Origin: Treponema sp.
GTDB taxonomy: Bacteria; Spirochaetota; Spirochaetia; Treponematales; Breznakiellaceae
Assembly (NCBI GenBank): GCA_009782495.1
Contig: WRIX01000011.1
Span: 1-40,481 of the forward strand
Direction of reading: 5' to 3'
DNA: 40,481 bases
Shown here: piece after piece, positions 8,133-15,590 of the stretch
How positions within the stretch are numbered: the stretch's first letter is position 1
Layout: every line of letters starts with the position of its first letter
Position numbers and translations under genes: made by a program
Notes under the pieces: model-generated
What the model was told of the DNA's origin: nothing
The model's input: the letters and a program-made list of their open reading frames with translations, nothing else
Database searches by the model: none

Positions 8133-8726
8133 TTACTTGTTTGCTGCGTCTAACTGAGCATCCAGAAATTTAAAGGCTTCCTGTGCTTTAAAATCAGCAA
8201 AGGCAGCAGCTTCGTTACGCTGGAATTCAGTCACAGTGGCAGCAAAATCGTTCTTAAGGTTGGCTTTTGGGTACGAATAGAGAATGTGATAAATCCCATC
8301 CGGGTCCAGCCAATATTCAACCTGATCGAAACCTGCTATATTGGCTTTGGCGCGGGTAACGGTAGCCTGTTCAAAGCGCATTAAAGTCTGGGTATTGCCG
8401 ATGGTTCCGCCTTCCTCAATGTAGTCTTTCATGGTAGACGCTACAACAGCATCCTTCCATTGGGCAAGTTTTGCCATTCCATCGGTACGGGCAAGATTAC
8501 GCTTTACCGTATCGGTTGATGCATCCCGGCCGTCTCCTATAACATAGTATAATGTGTCTGATGCGGGAGGTTTGTTCATCCATTCAGGCCTGGGAATGCC
8601 TTCTTTGCCGATAATCTTGGATCGCGGATCGTCATCATACGTTGGCGGCGCTTTCGATTTACAGCTTAAAAAGACAAAACTAACAAGCATTAAAAGGACA
8701 AGAGTGATAATAGTCAACTTTTTCAT
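8133..8726 (-). CDS. Small LPP20-like lipoprotein, first gene of envelope operon
   Basis: A 197-residue lipoprotein: signal peptide with lipobox FLSC (Cys22), then PRPEWMNKPPASDTLYYVIG, DGRDASTDTVKRNLARTDG. This W-N-P ... YYVIGDGRDAST pattern is the LPP20-type domain, a shorter relative of the protein encoded at 5007-6056. The C-terminus is a charged helix (AAAFADFKAQEAFKFLDAQ). ATG 8726 is preceded by GAGGAG at nine bp, and a strong promoter lies at 8768-8796. It is the first gene of a six-gene run on the minus strand. Function unknown. Confidence 0.8.
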   Translation of the reverse strand: MKKLTIITLVLLMLVSFVFLSCKSKAPPTYDDDPRSKIIGKEGIPRPEWMNKPPASDTLYYVIGDGRDASTDTVKRNLARTDGMAKLAQWKDAVVASTMKDYIEEGGTIGNTQTLMRFEQATVTRAKANIAGFDQVEYWLDPDGIYHILYSYPKANLKNDFAATVTEFQRNEAAAFADFKAQEAFKFLDAQLDAANK

Positions 8727-8761
8727 TTTTTATTCTCCTCAATTAACATAGTTCTTTTCTA

Positions 8762-8796
8762 CCGGATATTGTAATTAATCCGGAAGTTATTGTCAA
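8762..8796 (-). promoter_or_regulatory. Sigma-70-type promoter with palindrome around the -10
   Basis: Read on the minus strand, TTGACA (8791-8796), a 17-bp spacer and TACAAT (8768-8773) drive the lipoprotein operon, with a leader of about 35 nt carrying a good ribosome binding site. The arms CCGGAT (8762-8767) and ATCCGG (8778-8783) bracket the -10 box, which is where a repressor operator could be. Confidence 0.7.
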
Positions 8797-8875
8797 TGAA
8801 TGACAAATATGATAGATGTTTACCCGGAAAAAAACCATTATCCGACAGGAAAAGTTACATAAGGTTGTACTGTAC

Positions 8876-8904
8876 TTCACAGCGCAAATACCCCGGTATA
8901 TACT
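8876..8904 (+). promoter_or_regulatory. purD promoter, probably giving a leaderless mRNA
   Basis: TTCACA (8876-8881), a 17-bp spacer and TATACT (8899-8904) match the sigma-70 consensus at five of six positions each. Only seven bases separate the -10 box from ATG 8912, so transcription would begin at or beside the start codon. No Shine-Dalgarno sequence precedes the ATG. Confidence 0.6.
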
Positions 8905-8911
8905 GTTTTTT

Positions 8912-10300
8912 ATGAAGGTTTTGGTGATTGGCGGAGGGGGCAGGGAACATGCCATTGTCTGGAAACTTGCCCAGTCGGAAAAAGTAGAAAAGATCTATGC
9001 TGCTCCGGGTAACGGAGGAACTGCCGGAATAGAAAACTGCGAAAATGTTGATTTATTTGGCAGGGATCCAACGGAAGAAGATATCCAGGAAGCGCTGATC
9101 CGCTATGCAATTAAAGAGAATATCGATCTGAGCATTGTAGGGCCTGAAGCGCCCCTTGCCGCAGGTATTGCTGACCGTTTCCGGGCGGCGGGACTTGCCA
9201 TTGTAGGGCCTGGTGCAGCTGCTTCCGGACTGGAAGCAAGCAAGAGTTATGCAAAAGATTTTATGAATAAATACGGAGTTCGTACAGCCCGTTCCGTTGT
9301 TTGTACCGATCCTGAAACGGCGATTGCTGTACTGCAGGATCATTTTGGACAGCAAAAAAATGCCGAAGAGCCTGTTCCGTTGGTGATCAAAGCCGACGGT
9401 CTGGCAGCGGGCAAGGGAGTGGTGATAGCTCCCGATTTTAAAACCGCAAAAGAAACCGTTACTGCCTTTATGGAAGAAGATGTTTTGGGTTCAGCCGGAA
9501 AAACACTTGTTCTGGAAGAGTTTCTTCAGGGGCCTGAGGTTTCTGTTCTTGCCGCAGTCAGTATAAACGGAGGCAGGGGAATTATTCTTCCCTTTGCTTC
9601 GGCGCGGGATCACAAGCGCCGTTTTGATGATGATCTGGGGCCCAATACAGGGGGCATGGGAGCCATTGCGCCGGTTCCTGATTTTACCGTAAATTTGCAG
9701 GAAGATTTTAAAGCGGCAATTCTTGAACCTACCCGCCGGGGTATGAGTGAAGAAGGTTTTGATTACAGGGGATTTATCTTTTTCGGCCTTTTGATACAAA
9801 ACGGTTCATGTTATTTGCTGGAATACAATGTACGGCTTGGCGATCCTGAAACGCAGGCGGTACTGCCGCTTTTGGATTCCGACTTGGCCGGGCTTTGCAA
9901 AGCAATTGAAACCGGAACCCTGGAAGACTTCCGCCTTTCCTGGAAAAGCGGCGCAGTATGCGCTCCTGTAGCAGTGGCATCCGGCTATCCCGGTCCTTAC
10001 CGCAAAGGCGATCCAATCGCTTTTAATGAAGTATCATTTGCAAAAACAGGAGCTGTGCTCTTTGCTGCCGGAGCCGTGCGCAGTCCGGGAGGCTTTGCAG
10101 GTTCAGGATTACGCACTGCAGGCGGACGGGTACTTTCTGTGTCGGCATACGGGGCCGATGGAAATGATGCCCGCGAAAAGGCTTACAAAGCCCTAAAGGC
10201 AGTGTATTTTGAAGGCATGGATTATCGCCGGGACATAGGCGGAAATACGGGAAGCACCGCCGGACCGATCAACATTGCAGAACAAAAAAGGTCAATATAA
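8912..10300 (+). CDS. purD: Phosphoribosylamine-glycine ligase
   Basis: PurD (GARS), the second step of purine synthesis: ATP-dependent joining of glycine to 5-phosphoribosylamine. The product begins KVLVIGGGGREHA and carries the ATP-grasp landmarks VGPEAPLAAGI, SKSYAKDFM, VIKADGLAAGKGV, EEFLQGPEVSV, DHKRRFDDDLGPNTGGMGA and YNVRLGDPETQAVLP. The start is ATG 8912, not the TTG 32 codons upstream, because residue 1 of the family aligns there. The length, 462 residues, is slightly longer than usual owing to a C-terminal tail after the last helix. It is followed after 3 bp by a CorC/HlyC-type gene, unrelated in function. Confidence 0.97.
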   Translation: MKVLVIGGGGREHAIVWKLAQSEKVEKIYAAPGNGGTAGIENCENVDLFGRDPTEEDIQEALIRYAIKENIDLSIVGPEAPLAAGIADRFRAAGLAIVGPGAAASGLEASKSYAKDFMNKYGVRTARSVVCTDPETAIAVLQDHFGQQKNAEEPVPLVIKADGLAAGKGVVIAPDFKTAKETVTAFMEEDVLGSAGKTLVLEEFLQGPEVSVLAAVSINGGRGIILPFASARDHKRRFDDDLGPNTGGMGAIAPVPDFTVNLQEDFKAAILEPTRRGMSEEGFDYRGFIFFGLLIQNGSCYLLEYNVRLGDPETQAVLPLLDSDLAGLCKAIETGTLEDFRLSWKSGAVCAPVAVASGYPGPYRKGDPIAFNEVSFAKTGAVLFAAGAVRSPGGFAGSGLRTAGGRVLSVSAYGADGNDAREKAYKALKAVYFEGMDYRRDIGGNTGSTAGPINIAEQKRSI

Positions 10301-10303
10301 AAT

Positions 10304-11638
10304 ATGGAAAGTGATCCGCTGCTTTGGCAGCTTTTTCTCCAGCTTGTATTAATTGTCATTAATGCAGTTTTTTCCTGTGCGGAAATTGCCGTAATTTCTT
10401 TCAGTACCGTTAAACTGGAAAAACTTTCCGAAGAAGGAAACCGCAAAGCACAGCAGCTTCTTACATTAACCGATAATCCCGCCAAATTCCTTGCTACTGT
10501 TCAGGTGGGAATGACTCTGGCCGGTTTTCTGGCAAGCGCCTTTGCGGCGGAAAATTTTTCCGGCAGACTTACCGCCGCCATGATTAATGCAGGAATAACG
10601 ATTCACGCTGATTTTGTCAGAGCAACTTCACTTGTACTTATCACCATAGTTCTTTCGTTTTTTACTCTGGTGTTGGGCGAGCTTGTTCCCAGGCGCATCG
10701 CTCTTCACAAGGCTGAACAGATTGCTTTGGCCCTCTCTTCATTCATTGTTGTTATTTCCAAAATCTTTGCTCCGATAGTGTGGCTTTTAACCAAATTCAC
10801 CAATGGTATACTTCGTATTTTCAGAATAGATCCTGAACAGGACAAGAAAGCTGTTACCGAAGAAGAGATACGGCTTCTTGTCGACGCAGGGAGCGAGCGC
10901 GGATCCATTGCAGCCAGCGAACAGGAAATTATCCACAATGTATTTGAGTTTAATGACAAAACTATAGAAACAGTAATGACTCACCGCAAAGACACGGCGC
11001 TTCTGTGGCTTGAAGACGATGATGAAGCCTGGGAGAAGATAATTCTTGAAACAAGGCACAGTTATTATCCGGTTTGCGGAGATGGGGTAGACGATATACG
11101 GGGAGTTATAAGCGCCAAGGATTATCTGGCGCTTAAAGACCGGAGCCGTGAACTGGTAATGGCAAAGGCTCTGCGTCCGGCATGGTTTGTGCTTAGCAGT
11201 GTAGGAACCCACGTACTTTTCAGGCAGATGAAAACCCGCCACAGCCACTTTGCTCTGGCTCTGGATGAATACGGCAGTTTTGACGGAATCATCACCATGT
11301 ACGATTTGCTGGAAACACTGGTGGGGGATTTGGGCGATGAGGATGAAGAGGTAAAACTCCCCTCAATCGAAGAAATGGGACCGGAGCAATGGCGGATAAG
11401 CGGTATGGCAAGCCTTTCCATGGCAGAAAAGGAAACGGGAATTTCTTTTGATGAAGATATTGTTAAAAATTGCGATACATTCGGCGGTTTTGTTTTTACC
11501 CTTCTTGGCCGTCTTCCCGATGAGGGTGAACAATGCGAACTGGTGTATCCGGACGAAGGAGAAAAAAGACTCCATATTACCGTTACAGAAGTTAAGGAAC
11601 ACCAGCTGAAATCAGCCTTGGTAAAATTGTTGCATTAA
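10304..11638 (+). CDS. CNNM/CorC-HlyC family membrane protein with CBS pair
   Basis: Order of parts: an N-terminal DUF21/CNNM transmembrane domain (about residues 1-175, three to four helices, with the conserved GELVPRR), a CBS pair (about 190-335, with MTHRKDTALLW and YYPVCGDGVDDIRGVISAKDYL), and a C-terminal CorC_HlyC domain (WRISGMASLSMAEKETGI ... FGGFVFTLLGRLPDEGE). Such proteins take part in Mg2+/Co2+ transport or its regulation; the name haemolysin is historical. It starts 3 bp after purD with AAAGG inside the purD tail, so the two are co-transcribed. 444 residues is normal for the family. Confidence 0.92.
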   Translation: MESDPLLWQLFLQLVLIVINAVFSCAEIAVISFSTVKLEKLSEEGNRKAQQLLTLTDNPAKFLATVQVGMTLAGFLASAFAAENFSGRLTAAMINAGITIHADFVRATSLVLITIVLSFFTLVLGELVPRRIALHKAEQIALALSSFIVVISKIFAPIVWLLTKFTNGILRIFRIDPEQDKKAVTEEEIRLLVDAGSERGSIAASEQEIIHNVFEFNDKTIETVMTHRKDTALLWLEDDDEAWEKIILETRHSYYPVCGDGVDDIRGVISAKDYLALKDRSRELVMAKALRPAWFVLSSVGTHVLFRQMKTRHSHFALALDEYGSFDGIITMYDLLETLVGDLGDEDEEVKLPSIEEMGPEQWRISGMASLSMAEKETGISFDEDIVKNCDTFGGFVFTLLGRLPDEGEQCELVYPDEGEKRLHITVTEVKEHQLKSALVKLLH

Positions 11639-11644
11639 TGTAAT

Positions 11645-11681
11645 TTTCCAAAGCTTATTCCGAAAATAACGGAGTTTTGGA
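11645..11681. terminator. Possible bidirectional terminator between convergent genes
   Basis: TTCCAAA (11645-11651) pairs with TTTGGAA (11675-11681), with an inner CCG/CGG pair, in the short gap between the convergent CorC/HlyC-type and hsp20 genes. No long T-run follows, so this is a weak call. Confidence 0.3.
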
Positions 11682-11687
11682 ACAAGC

Positions 11688-12197
11688 TCAACTTTCTGTG
11701 ATAATTGTTATGCTGATTCCCTGGCTTTGGGCTTTTTCCGGCCGGGGAGGAATTGTTACTTTTAATATTCCGTTTTTGTATACAGCCTGCACTTTTTCGT
11801 GGGAGTATTTGTCCATTGGTACATAGTACTTTTGTTTTTCGATATCTTTGAACTTTAACCGCCGTTTAAGGTAATGAACATTCACCGGATTCCCGGTTTC
11901 CGGGGAGTGATCCTTTAACTCTGCCGGGTCCGGGCGGAGGGTTTCGGCATCTTCAATGTGTGCGGAAAAGATCATATAGTCCCCGGAAAAAGACAGGCTT
12001 ATGTTTTTTTCATCAAAACCTGCCAGTGCAAATTCAAAGTTCAGGCTTTTGTCTTCGGTAAGGAAGATATTCATGGGCGGATAGGAAAAACCCGGATAAC
12101 AGTCGGTAATTTCAAATTCATTGCAGAACTGGTTTGCAGCATTAAAGAGTTCGTCAAAAATTGTTCCCAAGTCTAAAAAAGGATGAGTTGTTTTCAT
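11688..12197 (-). CDS. Hsp20/alpha-crystallin small heat shock protein (original copy)
   Basis: A 169-residue small heat shock protein. The alpha-crystallin domain spans roughly residues 40-155 (MNIFLTEDKSLNFEFALAGF, EKNISLSFSGDYMIFSA, then YSHEKVQAVYKNGILKVTIP), and the C-terminal extension carries the I-x-I oligomerisation motif (ISI near residue 162). It acts as an ATP-independent holdase. The two copies of this gene are 642 bp apart and differ by only two residues over the shared part; this copy has the native 3' end. The promoter at 12207-12234 ends nine bases from ATG and there is no Shine-Dalgarno sequence. Confidence 0.92.
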   Translation of the reverse strand: MKTTHPFLDLGTIFDELFNAANQFCNEFEITDCYPGFSYPPMNIFLTEDKSLNFEFALAGFDEKNISLSFSGDYMIFSAHIEDAETLRPDPAELKDHSPETGNPVNVHYLKRRLKFKDIEKQKYYVPMDKYSHEKVQAVYKNGILKVTIPPRPEKAQSQGISITIITES

Positions 12198-12206
12198 AAT
12201 ACATAT

Positions 12207-12234
12207 AGTATAACGAATTCCGGTAAAAAATCAA
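12207..12234 (-). promoter_or_regulatory. hsp20 promoter, copy 1
   Basis: On the minus strand TTGATT (12229-12234), 16 bp, TATACT (12207-12212). Nine bases lie between the -10 box and ATG 12197, leaving a leader of at most about 3 nt. Confidence 0.55.
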
Positions 12235-12287
12235 AGAATTAAGATTAACATTTTGGAAATTACCGCTGGTTTTGGGGGCAGATTGAC

Positions 12288-12839
12288 CTACGGCGGAGCC
12301 ATTATCCGCTGGTAGAATGATATTCGTATGATTGATAGTATGATTGATAAAAGATAAAAATGAAGGTATTGGGCTTTTTCCGGCCTGGGGGGAATTGTTA
12401 CTTTTAATATTCCGTTTTTGTATACAGCCTGCACTTTTTCGTGGGAGTATTTGTCCATTGGTACATAGTACTTTTGTTTTTCGATATCTTTGAGCTTTAA
12501 CCGCCGTTTAAGGTAATGAACATTCACCGGATTCCCGGTTTCCGGGGAGTGATCCTTTAACTCTGCCGGGTCCGGGCGGAGGGTTCCGGCATCTTCAATG
12601 TGTGCGGAAAAGATCATATAGTCCCCGGAAAAAGACAGGCTTATGTTTTTTTCATCAAAACCCGCCAGTGCAAATTCAAAGTTCAGGCTTTTGTCTTCGG
12701 TAAGGAAGATATTCATGGGCGGATAGGAAAAACCCGGATAACAGTCGGTAATTTCAAATTCATTGCAGAACTGGTTTGCGGCATTAAAGAGTTCGTCAAA
12801 AATTGTTCCCAAGTCTAAAAAAGGATGAGTTGTTTTCAT
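12288..12839 (-). CDS. Hsp20 small heat shock protein, duplicated copy with altered C-terminus
   Basis: Identical to the copy at 11688-12197 over its first ~155 residues apart from Glu-to-Gly (DAETLRP/DAGTLRP) and Phe-to-Leu (KFKDIEK/KLKDIEK) changes. After PRPEKAQ the frame crosses the duplication junction and runs antisense through the copy of the fabD promoter, giving a new 25-30-residue hydrophobic tail (YLHFYLLSIILSIIRISFY) instead of the native tail with its I-x-I motif. The chaperone domain is intact, but oligomer assembly should be affected. It has a full copy of the hsp20 promoter. A fabD start-codon stub at 12360 lies antisense within it. Confidence 0.88.
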   Translation of the reverse strand: MKTTHPFLDLGTIFDELFNAANQFCNEFEITDCYPGFSYPPMNIFLTEDKSLNFEFALAGFDEKNISLSFSGDYMIFSAHIEDAGTLRPDPAELKDHSPETGNPVNVHYLKRRLKLKDIEKQKYYVPMDKYSHEKVQAVYKNGILKVTIPPRPEKAQYLHFYLLSIILSIIRISFYQRIMAPP

Positions 12840-12848
12840 AATACATAT

Positions 12849-12876
12849 AGTATAACGAATTCCGGTAAAAAATCAA
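12849..12876 (-). promoter_or_regulatory. hsp20 promoter, copy 2
   Basis: The exact counterpart of the element at 12207-12234, shifted by 642 bp (TTGATT, 16 bp, TATACT on the minus strand), with the same very short distance to ATG 12839. Confidence 0.55.
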
Positions 12877-13001
12877 AGAATTAAGATTGACATTTTGGAA
12901 ATTACCGCTGGTTTTGGGGGCAGATTGACCTACGGCGGAGCCATTATCCGCTGGTAGAATGATATTCGTATGATTGATAGTATGATTGATAAAAGATAAA
13001 A

Positions 13002-13949
13002 ATGAAGGTATTTTTTTTATTCCCCGGGCAGGGAGCTCAGTATCCGGAAATGGGACTGGATTTAATAGAAGTATCCTCAGAAGCAAAAAAAGTCTTTGAT
13101 ATTGCATCCGCTGTTCTGGACCGGGACATGGAAAGCCTGATTCGGGATTCTGATGCAGATACCCTGAAACGTACTGATATTTCCCAGAACGCCATAAGTA
13201 CTGTATCCCTGGCGGCTGCCGCCTGCCTAAAAGAACGGGGCATTTTTCCCGCAGCCTGTGCGGGCTTTAGCGTAGGGGAATACCCTGCCCTTTGCTGCGC
13301 CGGAGTGATCAGTCCGGATGATTGTTTCCGTCTTACCGGCAGCCGCGGCAAGGCCATGCAAGCGGCAATTGATCGCCTGCAGGCCGGTTCCGGTGAATCA
13401 AAAGCGCCCGGCATGGCCGCAGTCATTGGATTGGCTCCTGAACGGGTGGAAGCCTTGATCGCCCAATGGAAAAGCAGCGGGTTACCGGATCTTTATGCGG
13501 CTAATATCAATTCGCCGAAACAGGTGGTTGTGTCAGGCAGCGCTGCTGCTTTGGAAGAAGCGGAAAAACGTTTTAAGGAGGCTGGGGCCAGGCGTGTCCT
13601 GCGCTTGGAAGTGGCAGGCCCTTTCCACTCACCTTTTATGAAGGAAGCTGCCGGGGCATTTGCCCTCACCCTGGATAAAGTGCGATTTAATGATCCTTCA
13701 ATTCCCCTCTTTTCCAACGTAACAGGAAATCAAATAAAGAGCGGAACAGAGGCAAAGGCTCTGGCTCTGCGGCAGATGGTGGAAGGGGTACGATGGATCG
13801 ACGAAGAAGCGGCCATAGCCGGTCTGGAACCGGAGGCAATGCTTGAAGTGGGACCGGGCAAAGTTTTACAGGGATTATGGTGCGATACAGGAAGCAATAT
13901 CCCTTGTTTCGCTGCTGGTACGATTACGGATATAAATGAGTTAAAATAA
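13002..13949 (+). CDS. fabD: Malonyl-CoA:ACP transacylase (FabD-like)
   Basis: Transfers malonyl from CoA to the phosphopantetheine of an acyl carrier protein. The fold markers are FPGQGAQYPEMG at the N-terminus, the nucleophile elbow GFSVGEY with Ser90 (most bacterial FabD proteins have GHSxGE), the catalytic His209 in GPFHSPF, and the C-terminal EVGPGKVLQG. 315 residues is the normal length. It lies 4 bp before the apeD-like acyltransferase gene, so it heads the aryl polyene operon and probably supplies malonyl-ApeE/ApeF. The upstream region is the right-hand copy of the 642-bp duplication; no Shine-Dalgarno sequence is visible. Whether it also serves normal fatty-acid synthesis cannot be judged here. 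Confidence 0.93.
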   Translation: MKVFFLFPGQGAQYPEMGLDLIEVSSEAKKVFDIASAVLDRDMESLIRDSDADTLKRTDISQNAISTVSLAAAACLKERGIFPAACAGFSVGEYPALCCAGVISPDDCFRLTGSRGKAMQAAIDRLQAGSGESKAPGMAAVIGLAPERVEALIAQWKSSGLPDLYAANINSPKQVVVSGSAAALEEAEKRFKEAGARRVLRLEVAGPFHSPFMKEAAGAFALTLDKVRFNDPSIPLFSNVTGNQIKSGTEAKALALRQMVEGVRWIDEEAAIAGLEPEAMLEVGPGKVLQGLWCDTGSNIPCFAAGTITDINELK

Positions 13950-13953
13950 ATAT

Positions 13954-14781
13954 ATGCTTCCGCCTGATTTACCCCCTATATCCAATAAACCGCTCTATGT
14001 TTACCGGGTTCTGATAAAGTGGTTTTCTTTTTTCTACTTTGGCTTAATTACGATAATTCTGTTAACAATTGTTTTTCCGTTCATGTGTCTTTTTTTCCAT
14101 CCAAAGGAACGGTTTAAAAAATACGGAAGACGTTTCGTTTCTTCATCTATGAGCTTTTTTGTTTCGCTTATGCATTTCCTTGGAATTGTGGATCTGGAAG
14201 CCGATAACAGGGAAAATTTCAGGAACCTCTCATCGAAGATTATTGTTGCCAATCATCCGTCTCTTCTTGATATAGTAATGCTTCTTTCTCTTGTTCCCAA
14301 TGCCGACTGCATTGTAAACGCACACCTGAAACGCAATATTATTGTAAAAGGAGTAATACGTCAGCTTTATATTCTGGGTTCTCTTGACTTTGAAGATATT
14401 CTCCGTTCCTGCAGCGAATCTCTGAATCATGGAAATTGCCTGATCATTTTTCCCGAAGGAACCAGAACTCCCCGGTCAGGCAATGCAGTTGTTAAAAGAG
14501 GAGCTGCCCGTATTGCTCTGTCTTCTAACTGCAATATCGTTCCGGTTCATATTGGCGGTACGGACAAATACGGTCTGGGTAAGAAGGATCCCTGGATGGG
14601 TTTTAATCCCCGGGAGCGTTATGTCTATACTATCAGCATGGGAGCCGAAATTAAAAGTGAAAAATTCCGGAACATTTCCATTCCCTGGGCAGTACGAATG
14701 CTGACCAGAGAATTTTCGGTTTTTTTGTTTCCGTCAAAAGAAAAATCAGCAGACATTACGCATAAACCGGCAGAAGAATGA
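13954..14781 (+). CDS. apeD: PlsC-family acyltransferase (ApeD-like)
   Basis: A 1-acylglycerol-3-phosphate acyltransferase-type enzyme. After an N-terminal membrane anchor (about residues 25-50, FYFGLITIILLTIVF) come the four family blocks: NHPSLLD (HX4D catalytic pair, near residue 98), the LGSLDFED region, FPEGTRTPRSG, and IVPVHIGG. In aryl polyene clusters this position (D) is occupied by an acyltransferase thought to attach the polyene or a fatty acyl chain to the lipid part. It starts 4 bp after fabD and its end overlaps the deacetylase start (ATGA). The assignment to apeD rests on family plus order D-E-F-GHI-J-K. Confidence 0.85.
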   Translation: MLPPDLPPISNKPLYVYRVLIKWFSFFYFGLITIILLTIVFPFMCLFFHPKERFKKYGRRFVSSSMSFFVSLMHFLGIVDLEADNRENFRNLSSKIIVANHPSLLDIVMLLSLVPNADCIVNAHLKRNIIVKGVIRQLYILGSLDFEDILRSCSESLNHGNCLIIFPEGTRTPRSGNAVVKRGAARIALSSNCNIVPVHIGGTDKYGLGKKDPWMGFNPRERYVYTISMGAEIKSEKFRNISIPWAVRMLTREFSVFLFPSKEKSADITHKPAEE

Positions 14782-15533
14782 TAAAATCTATATTCAGAAT
14801 AAAACTGCTTTTTCTGTGCTTTTTTCTTGCTGCCTGCCAGAGTATAAATCACAGCCGGGCGGAACTGAATATACCTCCGTCCGCTGTAATATTCAGTTTT
14901 GATGACGGCCCTAACGCTCACGGCGATACTACAGCCCGGCTGCTGGATGTACTTAAAAAATATCAAATTTACGCTTTGTTCTCTTTGTTGGGCGAGAACG
15001 TTGAACATAATCCGGAACTGGTCAGGCGAATAAATAATGAAGGCCATTTTATCGTCAATCATGGTTATTCCGACAAATGGGCGAGTAGAATGAACGATGA
15101 TGAATTCAGGGACAACCTTGCCAGAGGAGAAGCGGCAATTACCGCTGCATTGGGACACGAGTTGTATCCCAAACTGTACCGGCCTCATGGCGGTTTTTAC
15201 ACCACCGGACAGGAGCAAATCTTCCGGGAAGCTGGATATACCCTGGTTGCCAGTAACATCAGGGCACATGATGCGGTTGTTGACAGAACAAAACAGCGTA
15301 AAATTGTAAAGCAGATTATCACAAAAGCAACAAGGCAAAACGGGGGGATTATCCTGCTTCATGATGAACGGGATTCCCATTTCCGCATGGAAAAGGAACT
15401 TGCGAAAAAACCTCAAGGTGTTTTTAACCGATCATGGATTCCCGAAACCGTAGAAGAAATAATTATAGCCCTTCTGGGCAAGGGGTTTATTGTAGTCAGT
15501 CCTGATATTTTATTTACTATGCAGATACATTGA
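14778..15533 (+). CDS. Polysaccharide deacetylase-type lipoprotein (NodB fold)
   Basis: A carbohydrate esterase family 4 domain behind a lipoprotein signal (lipobox LAAC, Cys20). Motif 1 is FSFDDGP (39-45) with the catalytic-base and metal Asp residues. Motif 2 is NHGYSDKW, in which the usual second metal His is Asp99. Motif 3 is RPHGGFY, and a late LLHDE resembles motif 5. It should remove acetyl groups from a sugar polymer or glycolipid on the periplasmic side, if it is still active with the altered metal site. The ATGA overlap with apeD and lack of a gap make it part of the same transcript. It is not a standard member of aryl polyene clusters. Confidence 0.85.
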   Translation: MIKSIFRIKLLFLCFFLAACQSINHSRAELNIPPSAVIFSFDDGPNAHGDTTARLLDVLKKYQIYALFSLLGENVEHNPELVRRINNEGHFIVNHGYSDKWASRMNDDEFRDNLARGEAAITAALGHELYPKLYRPHGGFYTTGQEQIFREAGYTLVASNIRAHDAVVDRTKQRKIVKQIITKATRQNGGIILLHDERDSHFRMEKELAKKPQGVFNRSWIPETVEEIIIALLGKGFIVVSPDILFTMQIH

Positions 15534-15558
15534 CAAAAACCTGTTTATAGAGTTATGT
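15530..15558 (+). promoter_or_regulatory. Probable internal promoter before apeE
   Basis: A perfect TTGACA (15530-15535) followed after 17 bp by TTATGT, at the end of the deacetylase gene and in the 57-bp gap before the carrier gene. The downstream segment (TTTATAG ... CATAAGAGGAAGTA) is recognisably related to the upstream regions of the two other apeE-type genes. Confidence 0.45.
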
Positions 15559-15590
15559 CATAAGAGGAAGTAGAGGTTATACAAATAACA

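Larger units (their letters stand above)
11727..13010. repeat. 642-bp direct tandem duplication (hsp20 + intergenic + fabD start)
   Basis: Copy 1 is 11727-12368 and copy 2 is 12369-13010. I count seven substitutions and no indels (about 98.9% identical): two near 11742-11748/12384-12390, then one each at the GAACTTT/GAGCTTT, TTTCGG/TTCCGG, CCTGCC/CCCGCC, TGCAGC/TGCGGC and TTAACA/TTGACA sites. Each copy runs from the hsp20 3' region through its promoter to the first three codons of fabD (ATGAAGGTA). The junction joins GTA of fabD to TTGGGC of hsp20 with a 2-bp TT microhomology. Copy 2 supplies the functional fabD start; copy 1 leaves a stub start codon at 12360. Confidence 0.95.

Noticed and set aside
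10787..11248. 153-codon open frame on the minus strand
   Set aside because: Shadow of the CorC/HlyC-type gene; no ribosome binding site and no domain.
11688..12839. Assembly artefact explaining the two hsp20 copies
   Set aside because: Seven dispersed differences and a clean junction with fabD sequence argue for a real duplication, though long reads would settle it.
12968..12991. Tandem 12-bp repeat GTATGATTGATA upstream of fabD
   Set aside because: Present in both duplication copies, but two units are too few to call a functional repeat; no good -35 accompanies its TATGAT.
14625..15416. 263-codon open frame on the minus strand
   Set aside because: Antisense to the deacetylase and end of apeD, both of which have clear motifs and coupled starts.
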